A stretch of DNA of 64,000 bases from Amycolatopsis alkalitolerans (GTDB lineage: Bacteria; Actinomycetota; Actinomycetes; Mycobacteriales; Pseudonocardiaceae): positions 1-64,000 of the forward strand of contig NZ_VDFW01000031.1 of NCBI RefSeq assembly GCF_006152065.1, given 5' to 3'. The notes beneath the pieces are model-generated. The model searched no databases. It was given only the letters and a program-made list of their open reading frames with translations, and was not told the origin of the DNA. This document shows, piece after piece, positions 17,111-24,946 of the stretch (positions are counted from its first letter, which is position 1; each line of letters opens with the position of its first letter). The position numbers and the translations under genes are program-made.

Positions 17111-17375
17111 CGGGATGGGAGTCGCGCAAGGCGGCGATCTCGTCGTCGTAGGCCTGCCCGAGTTCCTCCAGCGTGCGCAGCGTCGCGCGGGCTTCGTCCT
17201 CGTCGACGACGGCGATCGCGAAGCCGACGTGGACAAGGACCCAGTCGCCCTCTTCGACGTCGTCCGGCACCAGCGACACGTTGACCGCGCGCCGGACCCC
17301 GGATACCTCGACGTCGGCGAGAAACCGTTCCGCGTCGCGGAACCGGATGATCCGCGCCGGGATCGCGAGGCACAC
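17106..17375 (-). CDS. hypC: HypC/HupF hydrogenase maturation chaperone
   Basis: 89 aa. It starts MCLAIPARI with the essential Cys2 of HypC, which holds the Fe(CN)2CO unit with HypD, and has VEEGDWVLVHVGFAIAVVDEDEA as in the family. The C-terminus ends inside the adjacent repeat element. The hydrogenase-protease-like gene lies 3 bp upstream on the same strand. No HypA, B, D, E, F or hydrogenase subunit occurs in the window, so it must serve genes elsewhere or have another role. Confidence 0.92.
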   Translation of the reverse strand: MCLAIPARIIRFRDAERFLADVEVSGVRRAVNVSLVPDDVEEGDWVLVHVGFAIAVVDEDEARATLRTLEELGQAYDDEIAALRDSHPG

Positions 17376-17378
17376 GGC

Positions 17379-17846
17379 TCAGGCCCGTTCCGGCGCCGGC
17401 ATCAGGTCCGCGGCGACCCGGCCGGCCAGCATGCCGAGCGCCGCCGCGACCGGGCCGCTCAGCCTGGTGCCGAGTCCCGTCTCCGCGGGCTGCGCCCCGT
17501 GCAGGACGAGCCGCGAGGGAGATTTGCCGCCCTGCCGTGCCGCGTGCAGCAGATCCGCGAGCCCGGTTGCGCGCGCGCTCACGCCGCGCACGTAGCAGTC
17601 CAGGTCGTCGCCTTCGAGCCGGACGAGCGTGCCCGGAGCCGCGCCGACGTCGACCGCGTCGATGAGCACCGCGCGGTCGGCGTCGGCCAGCCGCGGCAGC
17701 AGCCGCAGCCCCGCCGTCCCGCCCTCGACCAGTTCGACGTCGGCCGGGAACTGGTAATGCTGGTGCAGGCGGCTGATCGCGTGGACCCCGAGCCCTCCGT
17801 CCGAGCAGATCACGTTGCCTAGGCCGAGTACCACCGTGCCGCTCAT
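17379..17846 (-). CDS. Hydrogenase maturation protease-like protein (HyaD/HybD)
   Basis: 155 aa from the ATG at 17846, which follows AAGGAG. VLGLGNVICSDGGLGVHAI, VELVEGGTAGLRLLP and AVLIDAVDVGAAPGTLVRLE follow the HyaD/HybD fold. The family uses three nickel-contacting residues. Asp in LIDAVD is present, but the acidic residue usual in SDDGxG/ADEGxG is Gly (SDGGLG), and the His of the SVHExG motif is missing (SARATG). The protease may have altered metal recognition or lack activity. It is followed by hypC and preceded by DevR-type boxes. Confidence 0.8.
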   Translation of the reverse strand: MSGTVVLGLGNVICSDGGLGVHAISRLHQHYQFPADVELVEGGTAGLRLLPRLADADRAVLIDAVDVGAAPGTLVRLEGDDLDCYVRGVSARATGLADLLHAARQGGKSPSRLVLHGAQPAETGLGTRLSGPVAAALGMLAGRVAADLMPAPERA

Positions 17847-17903
17847 CGGGCTCCTTCCCCAGCGCTTCACGGACAGCATCCGCGCGCCGGTCACCGGCGG
17901 GTA

Positions 17904-17940
17904 CGGGCGTTGGTCCCGCCGGTCCCGGGACCTTGGTCCC
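17904..17940. promoter_or_regulatory. Tandem DevR/DosR-type boxes before hydrogenase genes
   Basis: GGGACCTTGGTCCC (17927-17940) is a perfect palindrome and close to the mycobacterial DosR core GGGACTWWAGTCCC. GGGACCAACGCCCG on the minus strand (17904-17917) is a second copy 23 bp nearer the gene. They sit 58 bp and further upstream of the protease start at 17846. Control by a DevR-like regulator is inferred. Confidence 0.65.
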
Positions 17941-17944
17941 CGCG

Positions 17945-18415
17945 TCAGGTGTAGATGATCTGCCCGCCGGCGGCGATCTCGTAGAACTCGCCGACGGTGA
18001 TGATGCCGTCGACCTGTTCGATGAAGTCCTCTTTACTCAGTCCGAACAGGTCCACCGAGGCCTGGCACGCGTACAGCCCGGCGCCGGTGTCGGAGATCAT
18101 CTCGATGAACTCGGGAATCGGCGGGATGTCGAGCTTCTCCATCTTGGTGGCCATGTAGTGCGTCATCACGCTCGGCACACCGGGCAGCCCGCCCGCCCAG
18201 GTCGCCAGGTGCAGCCCGGGGTTGCCGACGGTGGCCAGCTTGATGTGCTCGTGGCGCGCCTTGTGGATGGCGTCCAGGCCGAAGAAGGTGAAGAACAGGT
18301 TGGCGTCGATCCCCTCGGCGCGGGCCCCGTTGGCCATGATCAGCGCCGGGTAGATGCCTTCCAGCGAACCCTTCGAAACGACGATCGAGACCTTTTCGAT
18401 CTTGCCCTCGGTCAT
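17945..18415 (-). CDS. DsrE/DsrF-like sulfur-relay protein
   Basis: 156 aa. VSIVVSKGSLEGIYPALIMANGA, FFTFFGLDAIHK, PPIPEFIEMISDTGAGLYACQAS and IEQVDGIITVGEFYE form the DsrE2-type pattern. The Cys in YACQAS corresponds to the active-site Cys of DsrE-like sulfurtransferases. No membrane span. It is third in the SQR-TusE-DsrE operon, so it probably passes persulfide sulfur to or from the TusE/DsrC-like protein. Confidence 0.85.
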   Translation of the reverse strand: MTEGKIEKVSIVVSKGSLEGIYPALIMANGARAEGIDANLFFTFFGLDAIHKARHEHIKLATVGNPGLHLATWAGGLPGVPSVMTHYMATKMEKLDIPPIPEFIEMISDTGAGLYACQASVDLFGLSKEDFIEQVDGIITVGEFYEIAAGGQIIYT

Positions 18416-18433
18416 GACGAACCTTTCCCGGCT

Positions 18434-18751
18434 TCAGATGCAGCCGCGTGGTTTGGGAATGCCGGCGATCTTCGCGGCCAGCTTCGCGGGGCCCTTCGGG
18501 AAGAGCTGGTAGAGCTCCTTGACGGTGACGCCGGAGGTCTTGCCCAGCGCCCGCACGGTCGGCCCGGTGCCCTTCGCCGCGTACTCGGCGCGCATGAACT
18601 TGATGACCTGCCAGTGCTGTTCGGTCAGCTCCCCGACGCCCACCTCGCGGGCGATCTCGGGGGCCATCTCCTCACTCCACTGCTCCGGTGCGGTGAAGAA
18701 GCCTTCCTCGTTGAGGTCTACGTCGGTTCCGGCGTAGGTCTTCGTGGGCAT
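18434..18751 (-). CDS. TusE/DsrC-family sulfur carrier (single conserved Cys)
   Basis: 105 aa. DLNEEGFF, WSEEMAPEIA, LTEQHWQVIKFMR and the C-terminal swinging arm PKPRGCI define TusE/DsrC. The penultimate Cys (C104) that carries persulfide is present. The second Cys of true DsrC, eleven residues before it, is Ala (A93 in AAKIAGIPKPRGC), so this is a TusE/RspA-like single-Cys form that cannot form the DsrC intramolecular trisulfide. It lies 3 bp from the SQR-like gene and 18 bp before DsrE. Confidence 0.88.
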   Translation of the reverse strand: MPTKTYAGTDVDLNEEGFFTAPEQWSEEMAPEIAREVGVGELTEQHWQVIKFMRAEYAAKGTGPTVRALGKTSGVTVKELYQLFPKGPAKLAAKIAGIPKPRGCI

Positions 18752-18754
18752 TTC

Positions 18755-19996
18755 CTATTCCTTTCCTTGTGCGACACCGTGTTTTCCGGCCTCGGGCATG
18801 TGGCTGCCGATACCGGGGATGTCACGGCCGGGCAGGAGGCTGTGCCAGTACAGCCACGAGAACATCAGCTTGCCCAGGTGGTTCAGCCGCGACTGCTTGA
18901 GCAGCGGCAGCCCGACCGAGGCCGGGAAGTGCCCTGGCAGCGGCTCGGTGTCGTAGTTGAAGTCGATCAGCATGGCCTGGCCGAACCCGCTTTCGATGAA
19001 GCAGTTGGCGTGCCCGTCGAAACTCGCGTCGAGCGGCTCGCCCGCCAGGAAGCGCACGACGTTCGCGGTGAGCGTGTCGCCTTCGAAATGCGTGACCGAA
19101 CCCGCCTTCGAGGTCGGCAGCGCCGAGGCGTCGCCGATCACGAAGATGTTCGGCTTGACCTTCGACTGCAACGTGACCTGATCGGTGGGCACGAAGCCGA
19201 GTTCGTCGCCGAGGCCCGGCGACCGCCCGACGTAGGCGGCGCCGCCGTGCAGCGGCACCACGACCGCGAGGTCGAATTCGACCCGGCGCTCGTCGTAGGA
19301 GACCAGCGCGCCGTCCTCGACCGAGCCGGTGTTGAACTCGGTCACCAGCTCGATGCCCTTCTCCTCGAGCATCCCCCCGAGCACCTTCGCGGCGACGGGT
19401 TTTGTGAACGCGCCGTCCAGCGGCGTGACGTAGGTCAGCTGGACCCGGTCGCGGATGCCGCGCTCCTGGAAGTACCAGTCCGCCAGGAAGCAGAACTCCA
19501 GCGGCGCGACGGGGCATTTGATCGGCAGATCGACCACGTTCACGACCACGCGCCCGCCGTCGAAGTGGCTGAGCGCGCCCTCCAGCGCGGCGGCCCCTTC
19601 GAGGTTGTAGAAGGTGAAGACCTTGCGCCCCCACTCGGGGCCGGTCAGTCCCTCGGTCTCCTCCGGCTGCAACTCGACGCCGGTCGCGATGATCAGGACG
19701 TCGTAGCCGAGCACCGTCCCGTCGTCGAGCACCACCCGGTCGGTCTCGATGTCCACGTGATCCACCGCGCTGCGATGGAAGCCGATGCCCGCGTGCAGCT
19801 GCCGGCCTCGCGAGCGCACCAGGTCCTCCGGATGCGCCAGCCCGAACGGCACGAACAGCAGGCCCGGCTGGTACACATGCCGGTCGTCGCGGTCCACGAC
19901 GGCGATCTCGACGTCATCGCCGAGGCGCCGCCGCAGCCTGTTGGCGGTCAGCGTGCCACCGGTGCCGCCGCCGAGAATCACCACTCGTTTCGTCAT
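18755..19996 (-). CDS. Sulfide:quinone oxidoreductase-like flavoprotein
   Basis: 413 aa. An N-terminal FAD-binding Rossmann motif GGGTGGTLTANRL, a second dinucleotide region, and IFVIGDASALPTSKAGSV near the FAD end. Cysteines occur at the IKCPVAPLEFC segment and at HANCFIESG, matching positions used for sulfide oxidation in SQR/FccB proteins, though one of the classical three may differ. The C-terminus contains LGKLMFSWLYWHSLLPG, a likely membrane-contact helix. It leads the operon with TusE and DsrE and so probably oxidises sulfide or a persulfide, passing electrons to quinone. Substrate is inferred. Confidence 0.82.
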   Translation of the reverse strand: MTKRVVILGGGTGGTLTANRLRRRLGDDVEIAVVDRDDRHVYQPGLLFVPFGLAHPEDLVRSRGRQLHAGIGFHRSAVDHVDIETDRVVLDDGTVLGYDVLIIATGVELQPEETEGLTGPEWGRKVFTFYNLEGAAALEGALSHFDGGRVVVNVVDLPIKCPVAPLEFCFLADWYFQERGIRDRVQLTYVTPLDGAFTKPVAAKVLGGMLEEKGIELVTEFNTGSVEDGALVSYDERRVEFDLAVVVPLHGGAAYVGRSPGLGDELGFVPTDQVTLQSKVKPNIFVIGDASALPTSKAGSVTHFEGDTLTANVVRFLAGEPLDASFDGHANCFIESGFGQAMLIDFNYDTEPLPGHFPASVGLPLLKQSRLNHLGKLMFSWLYWHSLLPGRDIPGIGSHMPEAGKHGVAQGKE

Positions 19997-20031
19997 GACC
20001 CCAGAATCGGGGCGGGCGGCGCGCTGGAGCA

Positions 20032-20045
20032 GGGCCGAACGTCAC
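20032..20045 (-). promoter_or_regulatory. Candidate DevR-type box before SQR operon
   Basis: GTGACGTTCGGCCC on the minus strand matches a relaxed DosR core (GGGACYWWNGNCCC) at 12 of 14 positions and lies 36 bp before the SQR-like start. A weaker copy (GCGTCCTTCGTCCT) lies about 22 bp upstream at 20054-20067. Less certain than the boxes at 17.9 kb. Confidence 0.35.
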
Positions 20046-20068
20046 GGCGTCGGAGGACGAAGGACGCG

Positions 20069-21088
20069 TCAAAGGGTCCCGGTCAGGTCCTGCAGGCCCA
20101 GGCTGCTCAACGCGACCGCGAGCCACAGCAGCCCGCCCAGCAGCAACGGCCGTGGTCCCGCCCGGCGCAGGTCGCCCAGCCGCAGCGAGAGCCCGATCCC
20201 GGCGAGCGCGGTGGTGATGAGGAACGTGCCGGCGTCCGACAGCGTGGGATGCCACGAGGACGGGATCACGCCGATACTGTCGAGGGCGGCCGCGGCGAGG
20301 AAGCCGAGCAGGAACACCGGCACGATCCGCCGCCACGGCAGCCGCACCCGGTCACCGGTGGCGCACCGGCCCGAGCGGGCGGCGAGGAACAGCACGATCG
20401 GGATGAGCATCAGCGTGCGGGTCAGCTTCACGACGATGCTGTACGGGCCCGCGCCGCCGCCGAAGGCATACGCCGCCGCGACGACGGACGACGTGTCGTT
20501 GATCGCCGTACCGCTCCACAGCCCGAACTCGTGCGGGCTCATCCCGAGCAGGTGGCCGATCGGCGGGAACAGGAGTACCGCGGCGATGTTGAAGGTGAAG
20601 ATCGTCCCGACGGCGTAGGCGATTTCGGACTCGGCCGCGCCGATCACCGCGGTCGTCGCGGCGATCGCGGACGCGCCGCAGATCCCGGTGCCGACGCCGA
20701 TCAGCGTGCGCACGTTGCCGTGCACCCCGAGGATCCGGCCCAGCAGCCAGGCCCCGCCGAGCGCGACCGCGAGCGTGCCCAGCATGACCGGCAGCGAATG
20801 GCCGCCGACCCGCACCACCTCGGGCAGGGACAGGCCGGTGCCGAGCACGACGATCGAGGTCTGCAGGACGGGCTTGCTCGCGAACGCGTACCCGGGTGTC
20901 CACGCGGGCCCGCGCACCGCCGGTGCCGCCCCGGCGAAGGCGGCACCGAGCACGATGCCCAGGACCGGGCCGCCCACGATCGGCACCAGCCTGCCCAGCA
21001 GCGTCGCCGCGACGGCGACCGCCAGCGCGACCGACAGACCTGGCGCCACCGGCAGTTTCGCCGCCAGCGTCATGCTTTTCACCTGCAC
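20069..21088 (-). CDS. YeiH/UPF0324-family putative sulfate exporter
   Basis: About 339 aa with ten or so membrane helices. Family signatures include GPVLGIVLGAAF, LQTSIVVLGTGLSLPEV, GVGTGICGASAIAATTAVIGA, WSGTAINDTSSVVAAAYAFG and KLTRTLMLIPIVLFL. I favour the GTG at 21088 because GGAGGTGGAG precedes it; the ATG at 21073 is the alternative. The 3' neighbour is the SQR operon, 72 bp away on the same strand, so a sulfur-anion export role fits. GntR-type operators lie in its promoter. Confidence 0.85.
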   Translation of the reverse strand: MQVKSMTLAAKLPVAPGLSVALAVAVAATLLGRLVPIVGGPVLGIVLGAAFAGAAPAVRGPAWTPGYAFASKPVLQTSIVVLGTGLSLPEVVRVGGHSLPVMLGTLAVALGGAWLLGRILGVHGNVRTLIGVGTGICGASAIAATTAVIGAAESEIAYAVGTIFTFNIAAVLLFPPIGHLLGMSPHEFGLWSGTAINDTSSVVAAAYAFGGGAGPYSIVVKLTRTLMLIPIVLFLAARSGRCATGDRVRLPWRRIVPVFLLGFLAAAALDSIGVIPSSWHPTLSDAGTFLITTALAGIGLSLRLGDLRRAGPRPLLLGGLLWLAVALSSLGLQDLTGTL

Positions 21089-21103
21089 CCGCTCCACCTC
21101 CAG

Positions 21104-21140
21104 ATGTCCGTACATTTGAAGATAAGAAATGTCCGGACAT
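21104..21140. promoter_or_regulatory. GntR operators between yeiH-like and gntR genes
   Basis: ATGTCCGTACAT (21104-21115) and the perfect palindrome ATGTCCGGACAT (21129-21140) are 25 bp apart centre to centre; a third half-site ATGTCCG is at 21154. They lie in the divergent region and are probably bound by the adjacent GntR protein, repressing both promoters. Confidence 0.65.
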
Positions 21141-21164
21141 CTCGCGCAGGCTAATGTCCGTTGT

Positions 21165-21908
21165 GTGCGGCCTCTCGACCGAAAGAGTGAACGCCCGCTC
21201 TGGAAGCAGCTCCAGGAGCGGTTGCGTGAACGGGTCGCGGCCGGCGAGTTCACCGGCCACTTCCCCGGGGAACTCGCGCTGGTCGAGCAGTACGGGGTCA
21301 GCCGGCACACCGTCCGCCAGGCACTGCGCGAGCTGCGGGCCGAGGGCATGGTCACCGCCGAACGCGGCAGGCAGCCGCGGGTCGCGCCGAACACGGAGAT
21401 CCAGCAGCCGCTCGGCGCGCTCTACAGCCTGTTCGCCTCGGTCGAAACGGCGGGCCTGCAGCAGGACAGCCTGGTCCTCGTGCTCGACACCCGCACCGAC
21501 GCGCCCGCCGCCGGACGGCTCGGCCTCGACGCCTCGGCGCCGCTGGTCTATCTCGAACGTGTCCGGCTCGCGGGCGCGCAGCCGCTCGCACTCGACCGGG
21601 CCTGGCTTCCGGCCGACGTGGCCGCTCCCCTGCTCGAGGCGGACTTCACGCACACCAGCCTGTACGCCGAACTCGCCGCGCGCGCCGGTATCCGGCTCGA
21701 ACGCGGCGAGGAGAAGATCCACGCCGTGATGCCCACCCCGGCCGAGCGCGCGCTGCTGGGCTGCGACCCCGGCGCGGCGGCGTTCTCGATCGACCGCGCC
21801 GGCTACGCGCGCGGCGAGCCGGTCGAATGGCGGCACACCCTGGTGCGGGGAGATCGCTTCGCGCTGACCGCCGAATTCTCCGCGGGAACCGGCTACCGGC
21901 TTCGCTGA
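21165..21908 (+). CDS. GntR-family regulator, HutC subfamily (UTRA domain)
   Basis: 247 aa. The N-terminal winged helix has PLWKQLQERLRERVAAGEF, FPGELALVEQYGVSRHTVRQALRELRAEGMV and ERGRQPRV; the C-terminal UTRA ligand domain includes PLVYLERVRLAGAQPLALDRAWLP and SLYAELAARAGI. I place the start at GTG 21165, since the upstream ATG at 21129 lies inside the operator. No Shine-Dalgarno is seen, so the transcript may be leaderless. It probably regulates itself and the YeiH exporter in response to a sulfur-related ligand; the ligand is unknown. It overlaps the HD gene by 16 bp, tail to tail. Confidence 0.85.
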   Translation: MRPLDRKSERPLWKQLQERLRERVAAGEFTGHFPGELALVEQYGVSRHTVRQALRELRAEGMVTAERGRQPRVAPNTEIQQPLGALYSLFASVETAGLQQDSLVLVLDTRTDAPAAGRLGLDASAPLVYLERVRLAGAQPLALDRAWLPADVAAPLLEADFTHTSLYAELAARAGIRLERGEEKIHAVMPTPAERALLGCDPGAAAFSIDRAGYARGEPVEWRHTLVRGDRFALTAEFSAGTGYRLR

Positions 21909-22483
21909 CCGCCGTCGCGCAGGAACGTCTCCGTGCGGCGCACGGCCGCTGCCCGCTCGGACCCGTTGGCCGCCAGCGCCCGCACCACCGGATCGTCCGG
22001 CGCGCGCCGCGCGCGCAGTTCGGCGATCCGGTCCTCGAACGACATCGGTTCGCCGTCGGGGCCCGTGGTCATGTCGCAGTACCAGAGCGCGTCGCGCACC
22101 CGGCCCGCCTCGTCCTCGAAAGCCCCCAGTTCGCCGGCGAGCCCGATGAGCCTGGCGACCGCGGTCGCGCCGGCATGGTGGGCCACCAGCGCGCAGATCC
22201 GCTCCGGCCAGCCCCGGCGGGCCAGGTAGTGCGCGCCGTCAAGCTGGTGGAAGCCGGTCTCGGCCAGGCCGGAGGCGTAGCCGATGTCGTGCAGCCAGGC
22301 CGCCGCGACCAGGGTCCTCCCGTCTTCGGGCGGCAGCAGCCGGGCGATCTGCTCCGCGCGGTGGGCGACTCCGCGGGTGTGCGCCCAGCGGCCCGGCAAC
22401 TCGCCGGCCAGCAGCCGTTCGGCGGTCACCGCGGCGGCGCACGGCAGGTTCAGCTGAGCGCACGAGCCCGAGTGTCGCTCCAT
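21893..22483 (-). CDS. HD-domain phosphohydrolase
   Basis: 196 aa. HTRGVAHRAEQIA, AAWLHDIGYASGL and CALVAHHAGA carry the H...HD...H...D metal ligands of the HD superfamily, as in nucleotide or phosphoester hydrolases. An Asp in WYCDMTTGPDGEPMSFEDRI completes the pattern. The start is the ATG at 22483. Substrate unknown; its neighbours do not give a clue. Confidence 0.85.
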   Translation of the reverse strand: MERHSGSCAQLNLPCAAAVTAERLLAGELPGRWAHTRGVAHRAEQIARLLPPEDGRTLVAAAWLHDIGYASGLAETGFHQLDGAHYLARRGWPERICALVAHHAGATAVARLIGLAGELGAFEDEAGRVRDALWYCDMTTGPDGEPMSFEDRIAELRARRAPDDPVVRALAANGSERAAAVRRTETFLRDGGQRSR

Positions 22484-22568
22484 CGAAGTCGGCTCCCCCG
22501 GAAAGTCGTCATCTCACGACCACAGGCTCGCGTCGGGCGCGGGCGTCCGGCCAGGGCCGAAAGTCCTG

Positions 22569-22940
22569 TCAGCCGTGGCCGCGGAATCTCTCCAGCATCC
22601 GGCGGTCGCGTTTGGTCGGGCGCCCCGCGCCGCGTTCGCGCCGGGCGAGCGGCATGACGGCCTCGGGCGGCGGGGCCGGGGTCCGGTCGATGAAGCAGGT
22701 GACCGCATCGGCGGCACCGACCCGCTTGTGGATCACGCGCACGACCTCGACGATGCGGGTCCGGTCGCCGACGCGGGCACGCACCTCGTCACCGGGCGAA
22801 ACGGTCGTCGCGGGCTTCGCGGGACGGTCGTTGACGCGCACGTGCCCGCCGCGGCACGCGGCCGCCGCGTCCGGGCGGGTCTTGGTCAGCCGGACCGCCC
22901 ACAGCCAGCGATCCACACGAGTCGACTCCACAACCGCCAT
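22569..22940 (-). CDS. S4-domain RNA-binding protein, Hsp15-like
   Basis: 123 aa. RVDRWLWAVRLTKTRPDAAAACRGGHVRVNDRPAKP is the S4 domain with the usual RLDKWLW-type start, followed by VSPGDEVRARVG and a basic tail (RRERGAGRPTKRDRRMLERF). The closest characterised relative is HslR/Hsp15, which rescues stalled 50S subunits carrying nascent chains. It is monocistronic here. Confidence 0.85.
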   Translation of the reverse strand: MAVVESTRVDRWLWAVRLTKTRPDAAAACRGGHVRVNDRPAKPATTVSPGDEVRARVGDRTRIVEVVRVIHKRVGAADAVTCFIDRTPAPPPEAVMPLARRERGAGRPTKRDRRMLERFRGHG

Positions 22941-23018
22941 GATGGCAGGAGCAGGACGATTCCCGGTCCCCTCGGGCTGCCCGGCGGCGTGGTCGCGCCC
23001 TCGCCGCGCTGACGCCCG

Positions 23019-23882
23019 TTACCTCTTCTCCGCGAGCACGAACCGTTCGATCTCGCTCGCGGACAGGTCACGGCCCGCCGGCCGCAGGTACCGGTCGGCG
23101 TACTCGGCCGGCCCCACCTGCTCCCGTTCCGCCCAGCCGTACTCACGCAGCAGACCGTCTACTTCGACCGGATCGAATGCGGTGTGCCAGATGCGCTCGC
23201 GCTCGACAAAACGGCGGTGGAGCGACTCGGCCCCGTAGAACCGCGTGCCGTCGGCGAAGTCCTGGCGCACGAAGGTGAAGATCAGCCTGCTGCCGGCCGC
23301 GGCGGTCGCCAGGAACGCGAGCGTGCGCCGCAGGCCCGCGCCGGTCAGGTACTGCGTGACCGCCTCCCAGACGAACATCGTGGGCAGCTCCGGGCGGAAT
23401 CCCTGCGCGGCGAGGGAGTCGGCGAGGTCCTGGGTGTCGAAGTTGTGCGCGACGAGCCGGACACCGGCCGCGGTGCCGAAGGTCTCCTCGACGCGCCGGC
23501 GCTTATAGGCGATGTTCTCCGGCATGTCGACCTCGAACGCGGGCACCGTGAGCCGGTAGGCGAGGGTGTCCAGGCCCGCCCCGAGCACGACCACCTGCCC
23601 GATCCCGTCCGCCACGGCCGCGCGCACCTGGTCGCGCGCGTACCGCTTGCGGCAGAGCACCCCGGCCCACACGCCCGGGGCCGAGCGGTCGGACGCCCCC
23701 GGCAGCCATTCCCGAACCCGGCGCCACCGGCCGGCCCGCGCGGCGAGCCGCAGCCCGGACGGCAACATCGAGCCGGCCGACGGCTCGTCGACGATCCGGT
23801 GCCCGGCGGGGGTGTACTGCTCGATCGCGGTCACGAACATGGGCCCGAACGCCGTCCGCGCCGCAGGGTTCCGACTCTTCAT
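23019..23882 (-). CDS. SAM-dependent methyltransferase, leucine carboxyl MTase-like (TIGR00027)
   Basis: 287 aa. Family signatures are VVVLGAGLDTLAYRL (SAM-binding motif I), FEVDMPENIAYKRRRV, LVAHNFDTQDLADSL and FVWEAVTQYLTGAGLRRTLAFLATA. This is the actinobacterial class-I methyltransferase family with many paralogues of unknown substrate. ATG at 23882. It is divergent from the copper genes and its promoter would share the region 23883-23987. Confidence 0.88.
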   Translation of the reverse strand: MKSRNPAARTAFGPMFVTAIEQYTPAGHRIVDEPSAGSMLPSGLRLAARAGRWRRVREWLPGASDRSAPGVWAGVLCRKRYARDQVRAAVADGIGQVVVLGAGLDTLAYRLTVPAFEVDMPENIAYKRRRVEETFGTAAGVRLVAHNFDTQDLADSLAAQGFRPELPTMFVWEAVTQYLTGAGLRRTLAFLATAAAGSRLIFTFVRQDFADGTRFYGAESLHRRFVERERIWHTAFDPVEVDGLLREYGWAEREQVGPAEYADRYLRPAGRDLSASEIERFVLAEKR

Positions 23883-23914
23883 GAGCCGACCGTAGTGCGC
23901 CCGGCACGCCCGAG

Positions 23915-23960
23915 ATATACCCCCTGGTAGTACTTGCGATGGGATACCCCCCTACTGTAT
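23915..23960. promoter_or_regulatory. CsoR-like copper operators
   Basis: ATATACCCCCTGGTAGTACT (23915-23934) and GATACCCCCCTACTGTAT (23943-23960) both contain the C/G-tract with flanking ATA/TAG bounded by TA-rich ends typical of CsoR/RcnR binding sites. TATTAAT overlaps the second and could be a -10 for the gene at 23988. No csoR gene lies in the window. Confidence 0.55.
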
Positions 23961-23987
23961 TAATGGGGAGCCGCGAGAGGAGATGCG

Positions 23988-24932
23988 ATGAGAACAGCCA
24001 CCACGATCGCCGGCTACGGGCTCGCACTCGCCGTGGTCGTCGGCGGGGCGTGGACGGCCGGTGCGGCGATCGGCCCGGTCGAAACAGGCACCCCGCCCGC
24101 CGCCGGGCACGAGATGGACGCCCCCGCTCCCGCACACGACATGGGCACCATGGCGGCCCCGGCATCCGATGTCCCGCCGGGCCTCGCCGCCGCGCGCGAC
24201 GGGTACCGCCTGCACGTCGTGGACACCGTGCTACCCACGGGCACGCCCGTACCACTGCGGTTCCACGTGCTCGGCCCCGACGAGAAACCGGTCACCGCCT
24301 TCGACGTCGCGCACGAGAAGGAACTGCATCTGATCCTCGTCCGCCGCGACGGCGTGCACTACCAGCACCTGCACCCGGTACTGGCGGCGGACGGGACGTG
24401 GTCGCTCGACGTCGCACTGCCCGCCGCCGGCACCTACCGGCTGATCGCCGACTTCACCCCGCGCGGCGGCACCGCCACGACGCTGGGCACGGACATCCAG
24501 GCCGCCGGCGAGTTCCGCCCCGCGCTTCCGCCGCCCAGCCGGGTATCCACTGTGGACGGCTATCAGGTCACCATGGGCGGCACGCTCGTACCCGGCGCGG
24601 ACTCGCCGGTCACCGTGACCGTCACCCGCGACGGCACGCCGGTCACTGATCTGCAGCCCTACCTCGGCGCCTTCGGCCACCTGGTGAGCCTGCGCGAGGC
24701 GGATCTGGCCTACCTGCACGTCCACCCGCTGGGCACGCCGAGCGACGGCAGGACTGCCACCGGCCCGGGGGTCGGCTTCTCCGTCGACGTGTCGACCCAG
24801 GGCCGGTACCGGCTGTTCTTCGACTTCCGGCACGAGGGCAAGGTGCGCACCGCCGAGTTCACCGTGGACACCACGGGTGACGCCGCGCCCGCCGCTCCGC
24901 AGGATGCCGCGCCCCACGGGCACGGCGGCTGA
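23988..24932 (+). CDS. Secreted His/Met-rich protein of the copper operon
   Basis: 314 aa. A hydrophobic signal segment ([22 protein letters not shown]) is followed by a Met/His cluster ([16 protein letters not shown]). Two Ig-like/cupredoxin-like repeats follow, with [15 protein letters not shown] in the first and [13 protein letters not shown] in the second; the HxH patterns could bind copper. The C-terminus ends in AAPHGHGG. It is 14 bp upstream of copA and downstream of CsoR-like operators, so a role in extracytoplasmic copper binding or delivery is likely. Homology to a named family is not certain. Confidence 0.7.
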   Translation: MRTATTIAGYGLALAVVVGGAWTAGAAIGPVETGTPPAAGHEMDAPAPAHDMGTMAAPASDVPPGLAAARDGYRLHVVDTVLPTGTPVPLRFHVLGPDEKPVTAFDVAHEKELHLILVRRDGVHYQHLHPVLAADGTWSLDVALPAAGTYRLIADFTPRGGTATTLGTDIQAAGEFRPALPPPSRVSTVDGYQVTMGGTLVPGADSPVTVTVTRDGTPVTDLQPYLGAFGHLVSLREADLAYLHVHPLGTPSDGRTATGPGVGFSVDVSTQGRYRLFFDFRHEGKVRTAEFTVDTTGDAAPAAPQDAAPHGHGG

Positions 24933-24946
24933 CCGAAAGGAACGAC

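Noticed and set aside
17933-21154. 1073-codon plus-strand open frame
   Set aside because: It runs antisense to DsrE, TusE, the SQR-like gene and YeiH-like genes, all of which have clear motifs. The composition (Arg, Gln, Asp, His rich) is that of a GC-rich shadow frame.
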